This document shows positions 16,543-25,160 of a DNA stretch of 64,000 nt, piece after piece. This DNA comes from Pseudomonas asturiensis (GTDB lineage Bacteria; Pseudomonadota; Gammaproteobacteria; Pseudomonadales; Pseudomonadaceae): NCBI RefSeq assembly GCF_900143095.1, contig NZ_FRDA01000014.1, positions 1 to 64,000 of the forward strand. Direction: 5' to 3'. Positions within the stretch are counted from its first letter, which is position 1, and the number at the start of each line of letters is the position of its first letter. Below the pieces are notes generated by a model that was not told the origin of the DNA, did not search any database, and saw only the letters and a list, made by a program, of their open reading frames with translations. Made by a program: the position numbers and the translations under genes.

Positions 16543-18651
16543 ATGAGCCGGACCGAACACCACCGTGCCTGTCATCTGTGTGAGGCCATTTGTGGTCTGA
16601 CCATCGAAACCGCCATTGAGCCTGACGCCACGCGTCGCATCACTTCGATCAAGGGTGATCCGCTCGACAGCTTCAGTCGCGGCCATATCTGCCCGAAGGC
16701 CGTTGCGCTTCAGGACATCCAGAACGACCCGGATCGCCTGCGCCAGCCCATGCTGCGTTCAGGCGATCAATGGCAACCGATTGCCTGGCAGGATGCGTTT
16801 GATCTGGTGGCCGAGCGATTGTCTGCCCTTCAGCAACGCGACGGACAAAACGCGGTGGCGGTCTATCAAGGCAATCCCAGTGTTCACAATTACGGGCTGA
16901 TGACCCACAGCAACTATTTTCTGGGTCTGCTCAAAACACGTAATCGTTTCTCCGCGACGTCCGTCGATCAGTTGCCTCATCACCTCACCAGCTTTCTGAT
17001 GTACGGCCACGGCATGCTTTTGCCGATTCCGGACATCGATCACACCGACTTCATGCTGATCCTGGGCGGTAACCCGCTGGCGTCCAATGGCAGCATCATG
17101 ACTGTTCCCGATGTGGAAAAACGCCTGAAAGCCATCCAGGGCCGTGGTGGCAAGGTTGTGGTGGTCGATCCTCGGCGCAGCGAGACCGCAGCCATTGCCG
17201 ATCAGCACCTGTTCGTGCGGCCCGGCGGTGATGCTGCGTTGCTGTTCGGACTGCTTCACACCCTGTTCGAAGAGGGGTTGACCCGCGAAAGCCATTTGCC
17301 GGTCGAGGGGCTCGATCAGGTACAGGCAGCCATTGGAGCATTCAGTGCCGAGGCCATGAGCGCGCGCTGCGGCATCGCTGCGCAGCAGATCCGTCAACTG
17401 GCCCGGGACTTCGCCTCAGCCGACAAAGCCGTCTGCTATGGGCGCATGGGTGTTTCCACTCAGGCGTTCGGCACGTTGTGCCATTGGCTGGTGCAGCTCA
17501 TCAATCTGGTCACTGGCAACCTGGATCGTGTGGGCGGCGTGCTCTGCACCCAGCCCGCGGTGGACATTGTTGGCTCCACGTCCGGCGGGCATTTCAACCG
17601 CTGGCAGAGCAGGGTCTCAGGTTTGCCCGAGTACGGCGGTGAATTGCCGGTATCGGCGCTTGCCGAAGAGATGCTTGTGGAAGGGGAGGGGCGCGTGCGT
17701 GCGCTGGTGACGGTCGCGGGCAACCCTGTTTTGTCGACGCCCAACGGGCGCCAACTGGAAAAGGCGCTTGAGGACCTGGAGTTCATGGTCAGTATCGACC
17801 TGTACATCAACGAAACCACGCGCTACGCCGACCTGATCCTGCCTTCGACGTCGGCACTGGAGAACGATCATTACGACACCACGTTCAATACCCTTGCGGT
17901 ACGTAATGTCACGCGCTTCAATCGCGCGATTTTCGATAAGCCCGAAGGTGCATTGCACGACTGGGAAATCTTCGTCGGTCTGGCCGAGGCGTTCGCCACC
18001 CGAACCGGCAAAGAACTGAAACCGACAATGCCGCCTGCGCAGATGATCGATTACGGATTACGCAGCGGACGCTACGGTGACGCTTCCGGGCATCAACTCT
18101 CGCTGGCGACGCTTGATGCCCATCCCCATGGACTTGACCTTGGTGCGCTGCAACCCAACCTGCGCGAACGCTTGAAAACCGCCAACGGCCACGTCCAGGC
18201 CGCGCCTGACGTCATCATGGCCGACCTCGCCCGCTTCAAGGACTCCGCCGTTGTGCCGGCTGGCGAATTGCTATTGATCGGACGCCGGCATGTGCGCAGC
18301 AACAATTCGTGGATGCACAATTATCACCGCCTGGTGAAAGGCAAGCCGCGGCATCAACTGTTGATGCATCCCGACGACCTCAGCAGTCGTGGCCTGAGCG
18401 ACGGGCAGCAGGTGCAGGTCAGTTCGCGGGTCGGCACGATCGAGGTTCAGGTGCTGGGCAGTTCGGACATGATGCCGGGCGTCGTGAGTTTGCCCCATGG
18501 CTGGGGTCATGCTCGTCAGGGTGTGCGAATGGAGATTGCGTACAACCAGCCTGGCGTCAGTGCCAATGACCTGACTGATGAGCGGCTGCTCGATGTGCTT
18601 TCCGGCAACGCTGTGTTGAATGGTGTGCCGGTGCAGGTCGCCGGTTGTTAA
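16543..18651 (+). CDS. Molybdopterin-containing oxidoreductase (formate dehydrogenase/nitrate reductase-like)
   Basis: A 702-residue member of the DMSO reductase superfamily. The N-terminal [4Fe-4S] site has C10, C13, C17 (ACHLCEAICGL) and a fourth Cys in GHICPKA near 51. Bis-MGD-binding motifs (LGGNPLASNGS; VVVVDPRRSETA) and a C-terminal molydopterin dinucleotide-binding domain (SNNSWMHNYHRL; VSLPHGWGH) follow. The segment where formate dehydrogenases carry the Cys/Sec molybdenum ligand reads SATSVDQ, so a Cys ligand appears absent. No signal peptide, hence cytoplasmic. No subunit partner or cofactor genes adjoin. Substrate unknown. Confidence 0.85.
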   Translation: MSRTEHHRACHLCEAICGLTIETAIEPDATRRITSIKGDPLDSFSRGHICPKAVALQDIQNDPDRLRQPMLRSGDQWQPIAWQDAFDLVAERLSALQQRDGQNAVAVYQGNPSVHNYGLMTHSNYFLGLLKTRNRFSATSVDQLPHHLTSFLMYGHGMLLPIPDIDHTDFMLILGGNPLASNGSIMTVPDVEKRLKAIQGRGGKVVVVDPRRSETAAIADQHLFVRPGGDAALLFGLLHTLFEEGLTRESHLPVEGLDQVQAAIGAFSAEAMSARCGIAAQQIRQLARDFASADKAVCYGRMGVSTQAFGTLCHWLVQLINLVTGNLDRVGGVLCTQPAVDIVGSTSGGHFNRWQSRVSGLPEYGGELPVSALAEEMLVEGEGRVRALVTVAGNPVLSTPNGRQLEKALEDLEFMVSIDLYINETTRYADLILPSTSALENDHYDTTFNTLAVRNVTRFNRAIFDKPEGALHDWEIFVGLAEAFATRTGKELKPTMPPAQMIDYGLRSGRYGDASGHQLSLATLDAHPHGLDLGALQPNLRERLKTANGHVQAAPDVIMADLARFKDSAVVPAGELLLIGRRHVRSNNSWMHNYHRLVKGKPRHQLLMHPDDLSSRGLSDGQQVQVSSRVGTIEVQVLGSSDMMPGVVSLPHGWGHARQGVRMEIAYNQPGVSANDLTDERLLDVLSGNAVLNGVPVQVAGC

Positions 18652-18739
18652 GCTTCAAGGCAGAGCGTCTGACTCGGGATTCCGTTACAATGCGCCACCG
18701 TGCCGACAACTGAGTCGGAAAATTCAGCCGAGGTGCTTC

Positions 18740-19066
18740 ATGGATATCATCGAAACGATCAAAGAGCAGATTGCCAACAACACCATTCTGCTTTACATGA
18801 AAGGCGCTCCGAACGCGCCACAGTGCGGTTTTTCGGCCAAGGCTTCCCAGGCATTGATGGCGTGTGGCGAAAAATTCGCGTACGTCGACATCCTGCAGAA
18901 CCCTGAAATCCGCGCCAACCTGCCCAAGTACGCCAACTGGCCGACTTTCCCACAGTTGTGGGTGGCCGGTGAACTGGTCGGCGGCAGCGACATCATCACC
19001 GAGATGATGGCGGACGGCTCGCTGCAAGAGCTGGTCAAGAACGCATCGGCCGCCAAGGCCGAGTAA
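18740..19066 (+). CDS. grxD: Monothiol glutaredoxin GrxD
   Basis: A 108-residue CGFS-type monothiol glutaredoxin (Grx4). C29 in PQCGFSAKA binds a bridging [2Fe-2S] cluster with glutathione. WPTFPQLW and VGGSDI are the glutathione-site motifs. It carries and transfers Fe-S clusters. The start is preceded by GAGG. It neighbours bfrB/bfd, iron storage genes, in the same order as in P. aeruginosa. Confidence 0.95.
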   Translation: MDIIETIKEQIANNTILLYMKGAPNAPQCGFSAKASQALMACGEKFAYVDILQNPEIRANLPKYANWPTFPQLWVAGELVGGSDIITEMMADGSLQELVKNASAAKAE

Positions 19067-19125
19067 AACCGCACGGTGATGGATCGGTTGTAACAGGCCG
19101 ATGCATCAAGCGGTTTTAAAGACAA

Positions 19126-19161
19126 GAAAAAGCCCGCTCTCCAATGGAGGCGGGCTTTTTC
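19126..19161. terminator. Bidirectional terminator between grxD and bfrB
   Basis: A long stem pairs GAAAAAGCCCGC with GCGGGCTTTTTC, extended by CTCC/GGAG with one bulged base. It has A and T tracts on either side, so it can end transcription of grxD (plus) and bfrB (minus). Confidence 0.85.
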
Positions 19162-19180
19162 ATTGCAGCGTGTCCGACGA

Positions 19181-19651
19181 TCAGTCGCCCATCTGCGATT
19201 GCAGGTAGTTTTCGATACCTACTTTGTCGATCAGGCCCAATTGGGTTTCCAGCCAGTCGATGTGCTCTTCCTCGGACTCGAGGATATCTTCCAGCAGTTC
19301 ACGGCTGCCGAAGTCGCCAACGGTTTCGAAGTGGGCGATGGCTGCTTTCAGGTCAGCCAGACCTTTCTGCTCGATCTTCAGGTCGCACTCAAGCATTTCC
19401 TTGGTGTGCTCACCGATCAGGATCTTGCCCAGGTCCTGCAGATTAGGCAGGCCTTCAAGGAACAGGATGCGCTTGATGATCTTGTCAGCATGCTTCATCT
19501 CGTCGATGGACTCGTGATACTCGTGCGCACCCAGCTTTTTTAGACCCCAGTCTTCATACATGCGCGCATGCAGAAAATACTGGTTGATGGCGACCAGCTC
19601 GTTTCCGAGGATCTTGTTGAGATGCTGGATGACTGTAATGTCGCCTTTCAT
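19181..19651 (-). CDS. bfrB: Bacterioferritin BfrB
   Basis: A 156-residue haem-containing ferritin that stores iron in a 24-mer. Ferroxidase ligands E18, E51, H54, E94, E127 and H130 and haem ligand M52 are all at their usual positions. The neighbouring Bfd gene supplies electrons to release iron, as known in P. aeruginosa. It has its own upstream region (19652-19800), which is AT-rich. Confidence 0.96.
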   Translation of the reverse strand: MKGDITVIQHLNKILGNELVAINQYFLHARMYEDWGLKKLGAHEYHESIDEMKHADKIIKRILFLEGLPNLQDLGKILIGEHTKEMLECDLKIEQKGLADLKAAIAHFETVGDFGSRELLEDILESEEEHIDWLETQLGLIDKVGIENYLQSQMGD

Positions 19652-19814
19652 GTTCGCGGTCCTGCCAATGGCTTGTGTATATAAGCCGCGAGTGTGAGCT
19701 GCCCTTGAATGTCTGTCAAACCTAAGTTGTTGAATAATAAGTGAAATTAAATAGGAATAAGAATGTTTGAGTTCCGCATCTTGACGCTAAGCGCTTGAAT
19801 TACAGGCATAAAAA

Positions 19815-19835
19815 AACCGGACATCAAGTCCGGTT
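19815..19835 (-). terminator. Terminator of bfd
   Basis: AACCGGAC/GTCCGGTT, a perfect 8-bp stem with a 5-base loop, is followed on the minus strand by seven Ts. It lies 17 bases after the bfd stop. Confidence 0.85.
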
Positions 19836-19851
19836 CTTCGAAATGGGGTAA

Positions 19852-20070
19852 TCAGGCCGCTGTAAATTCTGTGGTATAGGCCAGTGCAGCGTGACTGCTT
19901 TGCAGCTCGGTCAGGGTATCACGCACCACTTCCTTCGCCAGGCAGGCGCATTTGCCGCACTTGCTTGCAACACCCAGCGTCTCGCGAACTTCACGATAAC
20001 TGCAGCAGCCTTCCAGAATGGCTTCCCGGATTTGACCGTCAGTAACACCTTGGCAGAGACAAACATACAT
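19852..20070 (-). CDS. bfd: Bacterioferritin-associated ferredoxin Bfd
   Basis: A 72-residue [2Fe-2S] ferredoxin with ligands C4, C6, C38 and C41 (the C-x-C...C-x2-C arrangement of the BFD-like domain). It docks on BfrB and reduces its haem to mobilise stored iron under iron limitation. A good Fur box lies 49 bp upstream, matching the iron repression known for bfd. Transcribed towards bfrB but ended by its own terminator. Confidence 0.95.
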   Translation of the reverse strand: MYVCLCQGVTDGQIREAILEGCCSYREVRETLGVASKCGKCACLAKEVVRDTLTELQSSHAALAYTTEFTAA

Positions 20071-20118
20071 AAGCTATGGACCATCGCTGGTTTATGGCTG
20101 GGTGATCAGGAGACTAAT

Positions 20119-20137
20119 GGTAATGAGAATGCTTGTC
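20119..20137. promoter_or_regulatory. Fur box upstream of bfd
   Basis: The 19-mer GGTAATGAGAATGCTTGTC matches 14 of 19 bases of the Fur consensus GATAATGATAATCATTATC. It is in the promoter region of bfd. Confidence 0.75.
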
Positions 20138-20229
20138 AAAACTGTTTTGGGTTAGATTCAGGCAGAGCGATGAGTGGTCATCCTGATTTGGACGTCGAGC
20201 AGGTTTACTGGCGGGGGAAACATGAAAAA

Positions 20230-20246
20230 ACCGGCACAAGGCCGGT
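20230..20246 (-). terminator. Terminator of rnt
   Basis: ACCGGC-ACAAG-GCCGGT, followed on the minus strand by a run of Ts. It lies just after the rnt stop. Confidence 0.75.
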
Positions 20247-20268
20247 CTGTTCATCAGCAGGGCATGAC

Positions 20269-20946
20269 TCAGTCGTCGAAGTCTTCCCAGCCGCCCATTT
20301 CCTTCCAGCGATTGACGATGCCGCAGAACAGCTCGGCAGTCTTTTCCGTGTCATAGCGGGCCGAGTGGGCTTCACGGCCGTCAAAATCGATACCGGCGGC
20401 CTGACAGGCCTTGGCCAGTACGGTCTGACCGTAAGCCAGGCCCGCCAGTGTTGCGGTGTCGAAGCTTGAGAACGGGTGAAACGGGTTGCGTTTCATGTCC
20501 AGTCGAGCGACGGCAGCGTTCAGAAAGCCAAGGTCGAAGCTGGCATTGTGGCCGACCAGCACCGCGCGCTTGCAGCCATTGGCCTTGAGAGCCTTGCGCA
20601 CGCCACGGAAGATATCGGTCAGCGCGGTCTCTTCGCTGACCGCCATGCGCAGCGGGTGATCGAGCTTGATACCGGTGAACTCCAGCGCAGCGGCTTCGAT
20701 GTTCGCGCCTTCGAACGGCTCGACGCGGAAGAAATGCGTGTGCTCCGGGAACACGAAGCCTCTTTCGTCCATGCCGATGGTGACAGCTGCAATTTCCAGC
20801 AGCGCATCGGTGGCTGAATTGAAGCCACCGGTTTCTACATCGATGACGACCGGCAGGTAACCGCGAAAGCGGGCAGCCATCGGATGGCGTGATCCAACGC
20901 CACCACCATGACCTTCCAGTTCGTCGTCGAAATGATCTTCACTCAC
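20269..20946 (-). CDS. rnt: Ribonuclease T
   Basis: A 225-residue DEDDh 3'-5' exoribonuclease that trims tRNA and other stable RNA 3' ends. Exo motifs VVIDVETGGF (about 33-42), GHNASFD and HSARYDTEKTA carry the acidic residues and His. About 22 residues of polar N-terminal extension (SEDHFDDELEGHGGG) precede the domain. It overlaps pyrC by 4 bases. Confidence 0.95.
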   Translation of the reverse strand: MSEDHFDDELEGHGGGVGSRHPMAARFRGYLPVVIDVETGGFNSATDALLEIAAVTIGMDERGFVFPEHTHFFRVEPFEGANIEAAALEFTGIKLDHPLRMAVSEETALTDIFRGVRKALKANGCKRAVLVGHNASFDLGFLNAAVARLDMKRNPFHPFSSFDTATLAGLAYGQTVLAKACQAAGIDFDGREAHSARYDTEKTAELFCGIVNRWKEMGGWEDFDD

Positions 20947-21986
20947 GCGTTTTCCTCCAGGCGCCAGCGCAGTTTTTCACCTGCGCGCAGCGGTATTACG
21001 GACAACTCGCCAAACGGCAGGCTGGCAGGGGCGGTCCACTCTTCACGCACCAGCGTGATGGTGTCCTGGTTGGCAGGCAGGCCGTAGAACGCCGGACCGT
21101 GAAGGCTGGCAAAGCCCTCCAGTTGGTCCAGGGCATTACGTTGCTCAAAGGCTTCTGCGTACATTTCGATGGCAGCGTAAGCGGTGTAGCAGCCGGCGCA
21201 ACCACAGGCCGCTTCCTTGGCATGTTGCGCATGCGGAGCGGAGTCTGTGCCCAGGAAGAACTTGCCGTTGCCACTGGTAGCGGCATCGAGCAGGGACGAC
21301 TGGTGCGTGTTGCGCTTGAGAATCGGCAGACAATAGAAGTGCGGCCGAATACCGCCTACCAGCATGTGGTTGCGGTTATAGAGCAGGTGGTGCGCGGTGA
21401 TGGTCGCTGCGACATTGGCCGATGCTTCGTTGACGAACTGCACGGCCTCGCCGGTGGTGATGTGTTCGAACACCACTTTGAGCGTCGGGAAGCGTTCGAC
21501 AACGCGTCGCAGGTGTTCATCGATGAACACCTTCTCGCGATCGAATACGTCGATTTCGCCCCGCGTGACCTCACCGTGCACCAACAGCAGCATGCCGACT
21601 TCGGCCATGGCTTCAAGCGCAGGGAAAATCTTGTCGATGCCGGTCACGCCCGAGTCGGAATTTGTCGTGGCGCCAGCCGGATACAGCTTGGCCGCGTGGA
21701 CAAAACCGCTGGCCTTGGCGGTGCGCACGTCTTCCGGCGTTGTCTGGTCGGTGAGGTACAGCACCATCAACGGCTCGAAGCGGCTGCCGGCCGGGCGTGC
21801 AGCGAGAATGCGCTGACGATAGGCATCGGCTTGCTGTGCATTGCGAACGGGCGGCACAAGGTTGGGCATGATGATTGCGCGGCCAAAGGTGCGCGCTACG
21901 TCAGCGACGGTGTGGGGCAAAACAGCTCCGTCACGGAGATGGATGTGCCAGTCGTCGGGACGCAGTAGGGTCAGGCGGTCAGACAT
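20943..21986 (-). CDS. pyrC: Dihydroorotase PyrC
   Basis: A 347-residue class II dihydroorotase (homodimeric, zinc) for pyrimidine synthesis, closing carbamoyl aspartate to dihydroorotate. It has the metal-binding HIHLRDG near residues 14-20, the carboxylated Lys in AAKLYPAGATTNS and GTDSAPHA near residue 250. The start MSDRLT was chosen over a codon 7 residues upstream because family members begin there. It overlaps rnt by 4 bases. Confidence 0.95.
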   Translation of the reverse strand: MSDRLTLLRPDDWHIHLRDGAVLPHTVADVARTFGRAIIMPNLVPPVRNAQQADAYRQRILAARPAGSRFEPLMVLYLTDQTTPEDVRTAKASGFVHAAKLYPAGATTNSDSGVTGIDKIFPALEAMAEVGMLLLVHGEVTRGEIDVFDREKVFIDEHLRRVVERFPTLKVVFEHITTGEAVQFVNEASANVAATITAHHLLYNRNHMLVGGIRPHFYCLPILKRNTHQSSLLDAATSGNGKFFLGTDSAPHAQHAKEAACGCAGCYTAYAAIEMYAEAFEQRNALDQLEGFASLHGPAFYGLPANQDTITLVREEWTAPASLPFGELSVIPLRAGEKLRWRLEENA

Positions 21987-22132
21987 TGGGGATTCCAGGC
22001 GGGTCAAACTCGCAGGGAATGCTACCGGAAAAGACTCTCTCAGGCACCCGCTATCAAGTTTTGTAGGAAGTTACCGATAGCTCGACATAGAAAGCGTTTT
22101 TTGTTTCGCGATCATTTCAAGTGGAGCCTCCC

Positions 22133-23035
22133 GTGCGCCAGCGATATCTAGCCCTGCTCAGCGTGTTCGCCAGCCTTCCAGCGATGGCCATCAGTTTCCA
22201 GACGCGTCTGGAGAGCATCGAGTGGAAAGTGGAGGGCGATCAGTTCGAGTGCCGTCTGACTCAGCCCATCACCGATTTCGGTGTGGGTGAGTTCGTGCGC
22301 CGTGCGGGTGAGCAGGCCACATTCCGGCTCAAGGCGTCCTACAACATGCTGGGCAACGGTTCTGCGACATTGCTGGCGGCTGCGGCGCCCTGGCAGCCGG
22401 GGCGGGGCGACATCAACCTGGGGTCGGTGCGCGTCAGCAACGGCGAAATACCGTTCAATACCTCTCATGCTCAGGCCGGACGTCTGATCAACGGCCTGAT
22501 GGAGGGACGCACCCCGCTGATCCGTCACTATTCCCGCGATGGCGGGCAGATGGAGGTGCGCCTGCTGCCCGTCAAGTTCAGCAAGGCGTTCACCGAATAT
22601 CAGGCCTGTACCGCGAAACTGCTGCCGATGAACTTCGATCAGGTCAAACAGGCCGAGGTCGGTTTCCCTGGCGGCGGCATCGAACTGGACGCCGCTGCCA
22701 AAGCGCGTCTGGACAATATGGTTGCGTATCTGAAGGCCGACCCGACGGTCAACCATATCGAGCTCGACGGTCACTCCGACAACAGCGGCAATCGCCTGAC
22801 CAACCGCGACCTGTCACGTCGTCGTGCCCTTGCAGTCATGGATTACCTGAAAGCCCAAGGCATTCCAGAGCAGCAGATCACCTTGCGCTTCCATGGCGAG
22901 CGATACCCGTTGGCGCCCAACACCAACAACGCCAATCGCGCACGCAACCGTCGGGTCAACGTTCACCTTGAGCGTGTTGCGCCCGAAGAACGCCCGGTGC
23001 CAGTGGCCTCGGCCAGCGCTGCTCACATGTCTTGA
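22133..23035 (+). CDS. motY: Flagellar stator-ring protein MotY (OmpA-like)
   Basis: A 300-residue periplasmic protein with a signal peptide (about 1-21, RQRYLALLSVFASLPAMA), an N-terminal MotY domain and a C-terminal OmpA peptidoglycan-binding domain (about 190-285; GHSDNSGNR, LSRRRALAVMDYL). It helps anchor MotAB/MotCD stators around the flagellar motor. GTG at 22133 is chosen as start: GGAG lies 7 bases before it and the signal peptide follows. The same gene lies next to argG in P. aeruginosa. Confidence 0.88.
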   Translation: MRQRYLALLSVFASLPAMAISFQTRLESIEWKVEGDQFECRLTQPITDFGVGEFVRRAGEQATFRLKASYNMLGNGSATLLAAAAPWQPGRGDINLGSVRVSNGEIPFNTSHAQAGRLINGLMEGRTPLIRHYSRDGGQMEVRLLPVKFSKAFTEYQACTAKLLPMNFDQVKQAEVGFPGGGIELDAAAKARLDNMVAYLKADPTVNHIELDGHSDNSGNRLTNRDLSRRRALAVMDYLKAQGIPEQQITLRFHGERYPLAPNTNNANRARNRRVNVHLERVAPEERPVPVASASAAHMS

Positions 23036-23050
23036 CAACCCCTCCTTATC

Positions 23051-23113
23051 TGTCGCGAGGCTGACAAAACCTGTCGCCTCGTCGTCACAAGCTGTCGCGC
23101 CCCTGTAAATTTG
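23051..23113 (+). promoter_or_regulatory. Three phased ArgR half-sites upstream of argG
   Basis: TGTCGC occurs at 23051, 23072 and 23093, exactly 21 bp apart, which is the length of the ArgR half-site unit TGTCGC-N8-AA-N5. The third copy fits fully (AA at 23107-23108). In the first two the base pair at that position is CA. The array ends 55 bases before the argG start, consistent with repression. Confidence 0.8.
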
Positions 23114-23167
23114 CTGCTTTGAACGGTAGAATCGTCGGTTTTCCGTACAACGCGGTGGAGTGATGGC

Positions 23168-24385
23168 ATGGCGGACGTAAACAAGGTAGTTCTCGCGTAT
23201 TCCGGTGGTCTGGATACTTCGGTAATCCTCAAGTGGCTGCAGGACACGTACAACTGCGAAGTGGTGACTTTCACTGCTGACCTGGGTCAGGGCGAGGAAG
23301 TCGAGCCTGCACGCGCCAAGGCTCAGGCCATGGGCGTCAAGGAAATCTACATCGACGATCTGCGTGAAGAGTTCGTTCGCGACTTCGTGTTCCCGATGTT
23401 CCGTGCCAACACTGTCTACGAGGGCGAGTACCTGCTGGGTACTTCCATCGCACGTCCTCTGATCGCCAAGCGTCTGATCGAAATCGCCAACGAAACCGGC
23501 GCTGATGCCATTTCCCATGGCGCAACCGGCAAAGGCAACGATCAGGTGCGTTTCGAGTTGGGCGCCTACGCACTCAAACCGGGTGTAAAAGTGATTGCCC
23601 CTTGGCGCGAGTGGGATCTGCTGTCGCGTGAGAAGCTGATGGACTATGCCGAGAAGCATGGCATTCCGATCGAGCGCCACGGCAAGAAGAAATCGCCGTA
23701 CTCCATGGACGCCAACCTGCTGCACATCTCCTATGAAGGCGGCGTGCTGGAAGACACCTGGACCGAACACGAAGAAGACATGTGGCGCTGGACCAAGTCT
23801 CCTGAAGACGCGCCGAATGTCGCGACCTACCTGGAGCTGACTTATCGCAATGGCGATATCGTCGCGCTGGACGGTGTTGAAATGACCCCGGCGACTGTCC
23901 TGGCCACCCTGAACCGCATCGGCGGCGAGAATGGTATCGGTCGTCTGGACATCGTGGAAAACCGTTATGTGGGCATGAAGTCCCGTGGCTGCTACGAGAC
24001 CCCTGGTGGCACCATCATGCTGCGCGCCCACCGTGCGATCGAATCGATCACCCTGGACCGCGAAGTCGCTCACCTCAAGGATGAGCTGATGGCCAAGTAC
24101 GCCAGCCTGATCTACACCGGTTACTGGTGGAGCCCTGAGCGTCTGATGCTGCAACAGATGATCGATGCGTCTCAGGCGCACGTGAACGGCGTTGTGCGTT
24201 TGAAACTGTACAAGGGCAACGTGATCGTGACCGGCCGCAAGTCCGACGATTCGCTGTTCGATGCCAACATTGCAACGTTCGAAGATGACGCGGGTGCCTA
24301 CGATCAGGCTGACGCTGCAGGGTTCATCAAGCTCAATGCCTTGCGCATGCGCATCGCTGCGAACAAGGGTCGCAAGCTGTTCTGA
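23168..24385 (+). CDS. argG: Argininosuccinate synthase ArgG
   Basis: A 405-residue enzyme condensing citrulline and aspartate with ATP. The ATP pyrophosphatase P-loop AYSGGLDTS (about 10-18) and the citrulline/aspartate motifs GATGKGNDQVRFE and KSRGCYETPGG are present. Full length. Preceded by three ArgR half-sites, it should be controlled together with argF. Confidence 0.97.
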   Translation: MADVNKVVLAYSGGLDTSVILKWLQDTYNCEVVTFTADLGQGEEVEPARAKAQAMGVKEIYIDDLREEFVRDFVFPMFRANTVYEGEYLLGTSIARPLIAKRLIEIANETGADAISHGATGKGNDQVRFELGAYALKPGVKVIAPWREWDLLSREKLMDYAEKHGIPIERHGKKKSPYSMDANLLHISYEGGVLEDTWTEHEEDMWRWTKSPEDAPNVATYLELTYRNGDIVALDGVEMTPATVLATLNRIGGENGIGRLDIVENRYVGMKSRGCYETPGGTIMLRAHRAIESITLDREVAHLKDELMAKYASLIYTGYWWSPERLMLQQMIDASQAHVNGVVRLKLYKGNVIVTGRKSDDSLFDANIATFEDDAGAYDQADAAGFIKLNALRMRIAANKGRKLF

Positions 24386-24407
24386 TCCAGTGGTTCGTTC
24401 GTTTGAA

Positions 24408-24432
24408 AATGCAGCCCTGAACGGGCTGCATT
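24408..24432 (+). terminator. Hairpin after argG
   Basis: AATGCAGCCC and GGGCTGCATT form a perfect 10-bp stem around TGAAC, 23 bases after the argG stop. The U-tract is poor, so termination may be partial or hairpin-only. Confidence 0.6.
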
Positions 24433-24459
24433 CAAAATTCAGGTTCGTTGATCGACCAG

Positions 24460-24744
24460 TTACGCTTTAAACGTTTTTCCCCTGCCTGCTTTACGTGCCT
24501 TTCCCTCGCGTCCTCCGTCAGCCGTTTTCTGCTCGCTCACGTTATTTGCAAAGAGTCCGAAAGGTGAGTTCAGAAAACTCAACAGGTCTTCTTTTTTCAG
24601 GCTGTAACGATTCATCAGCGAAAACAGTCTCTTCTCAAACTCCATCTCCTTTGACAGTTGGCTGTTGCCTTTCAGGCATTCCAGTCGCTCCATAAGAGCG
24701 TTCAGTTTTTTCTCAAGGTCTCGATACTCGCTTAACTTCGACAT
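24460..24744 (-). CDS. MvaT-like N-terminal-domain protein lacking the DNA-binding domain
   Basis: A 94-residue protein. Residues 1-60 (MSKLSEYRDLEKKL, then a coiled coil with LKGNSQLSKEMEFEKRLFSL) match the oligomerisation half of the MvaT/MvaU xenogeneic silencers. The AT-hook-like DNA-binding half is absent. After a short basic linker (GREGKARKAGRGKTFKA) the frame ends at the point where family members continue with the conserved KNPHTGEV block, and no frameshifted remnant follows. Such proteins could join MvaT oligomers and interfere with silencing. The start with GGTGGA upstream is preferred over one 14 codons earlier. The surrounding DNA is AT-rich and probably acquired. Confidence 0.75.
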   Translation of the reverse strand: MSKLSEYRDLEKKLNALMERLECLKGNSQLSKEMEFEKRLFSLMNRYSLKKEDLLSFLNSPFGLFANNVSEQKTADGGREGKARKAGRGKTFKA

Positions 24745-24782
24745 GGTGTGTCCACCGAAAGTTGGTTGAAAGAAAGGGTGTG

Positions 24783-25160
24783 TCACGGGTCAGGCTTTCC
24801 GGTGCGGCACGCCGTTTCATACCGCATGGAATGTTTATATATTTCACTGCATGTATAACCGTCTGGCGGCGTGTGCAGCGGCGCTGCATGAGCGTGTTGT
24901 GACGGTAAATAAAGCGCCTTGGGATTGAAGTTTATCGTCAGAAAAAACAGCAGCACCAACGCGGAGGGGAACGCGATCAGGAACCAGATATAAATCTGCT
25001 GATTGTGTTCGTCCAGGTACGGCAGTACGGCAGTCGCCGAGGCCTCCGATAAACTTGCGAATATCGCAATCATGCTGATCGGGTTCATGACAGGAAGACG
25101 ATTTTTCATGGGTTGACGTGCTTCTGTGAATGTAACGTTATCGAATAAGGCGCTGATCAT
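24783..25160 (-). CDS. Hypothetical single-helix membrane protein
   Basis: A 125-residue protein with a hydrophobic helix at about residues 66-87 (IWFLIAFPSALVLLFFLTIN), preceded by an ordered-looking motif SEASATAVLPYL and followed by NFNPKALYLPS. The rest is polar. I recognise the pattern from unassigned bacterial proteins but not a function. The start is uncertain: MISALF at 25160 has GAGGCAGG upstream. MKNRLP at 25109 and MNPISM lack a site. It lies 38 bp before the MvaT-like gene, on the same strand. Confidence 0.6.
   Translation of the reverse strand: MISALFDNVTFTEARQPMKNRLPVMNPISMIAIFASLSEASATAVLPYLDEHNQQIYIWFLIAFPSALVLLFFLTINFNPKALYLPSQHAHAAPLHTPPDGYTCSEIYKHSMRYETACRTGKPDP

Noticed and set aside
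22814..24181. A 455-codon open frame on the minus strand across motY and argG
   Set aside because: Antisense of two well-supported genes.
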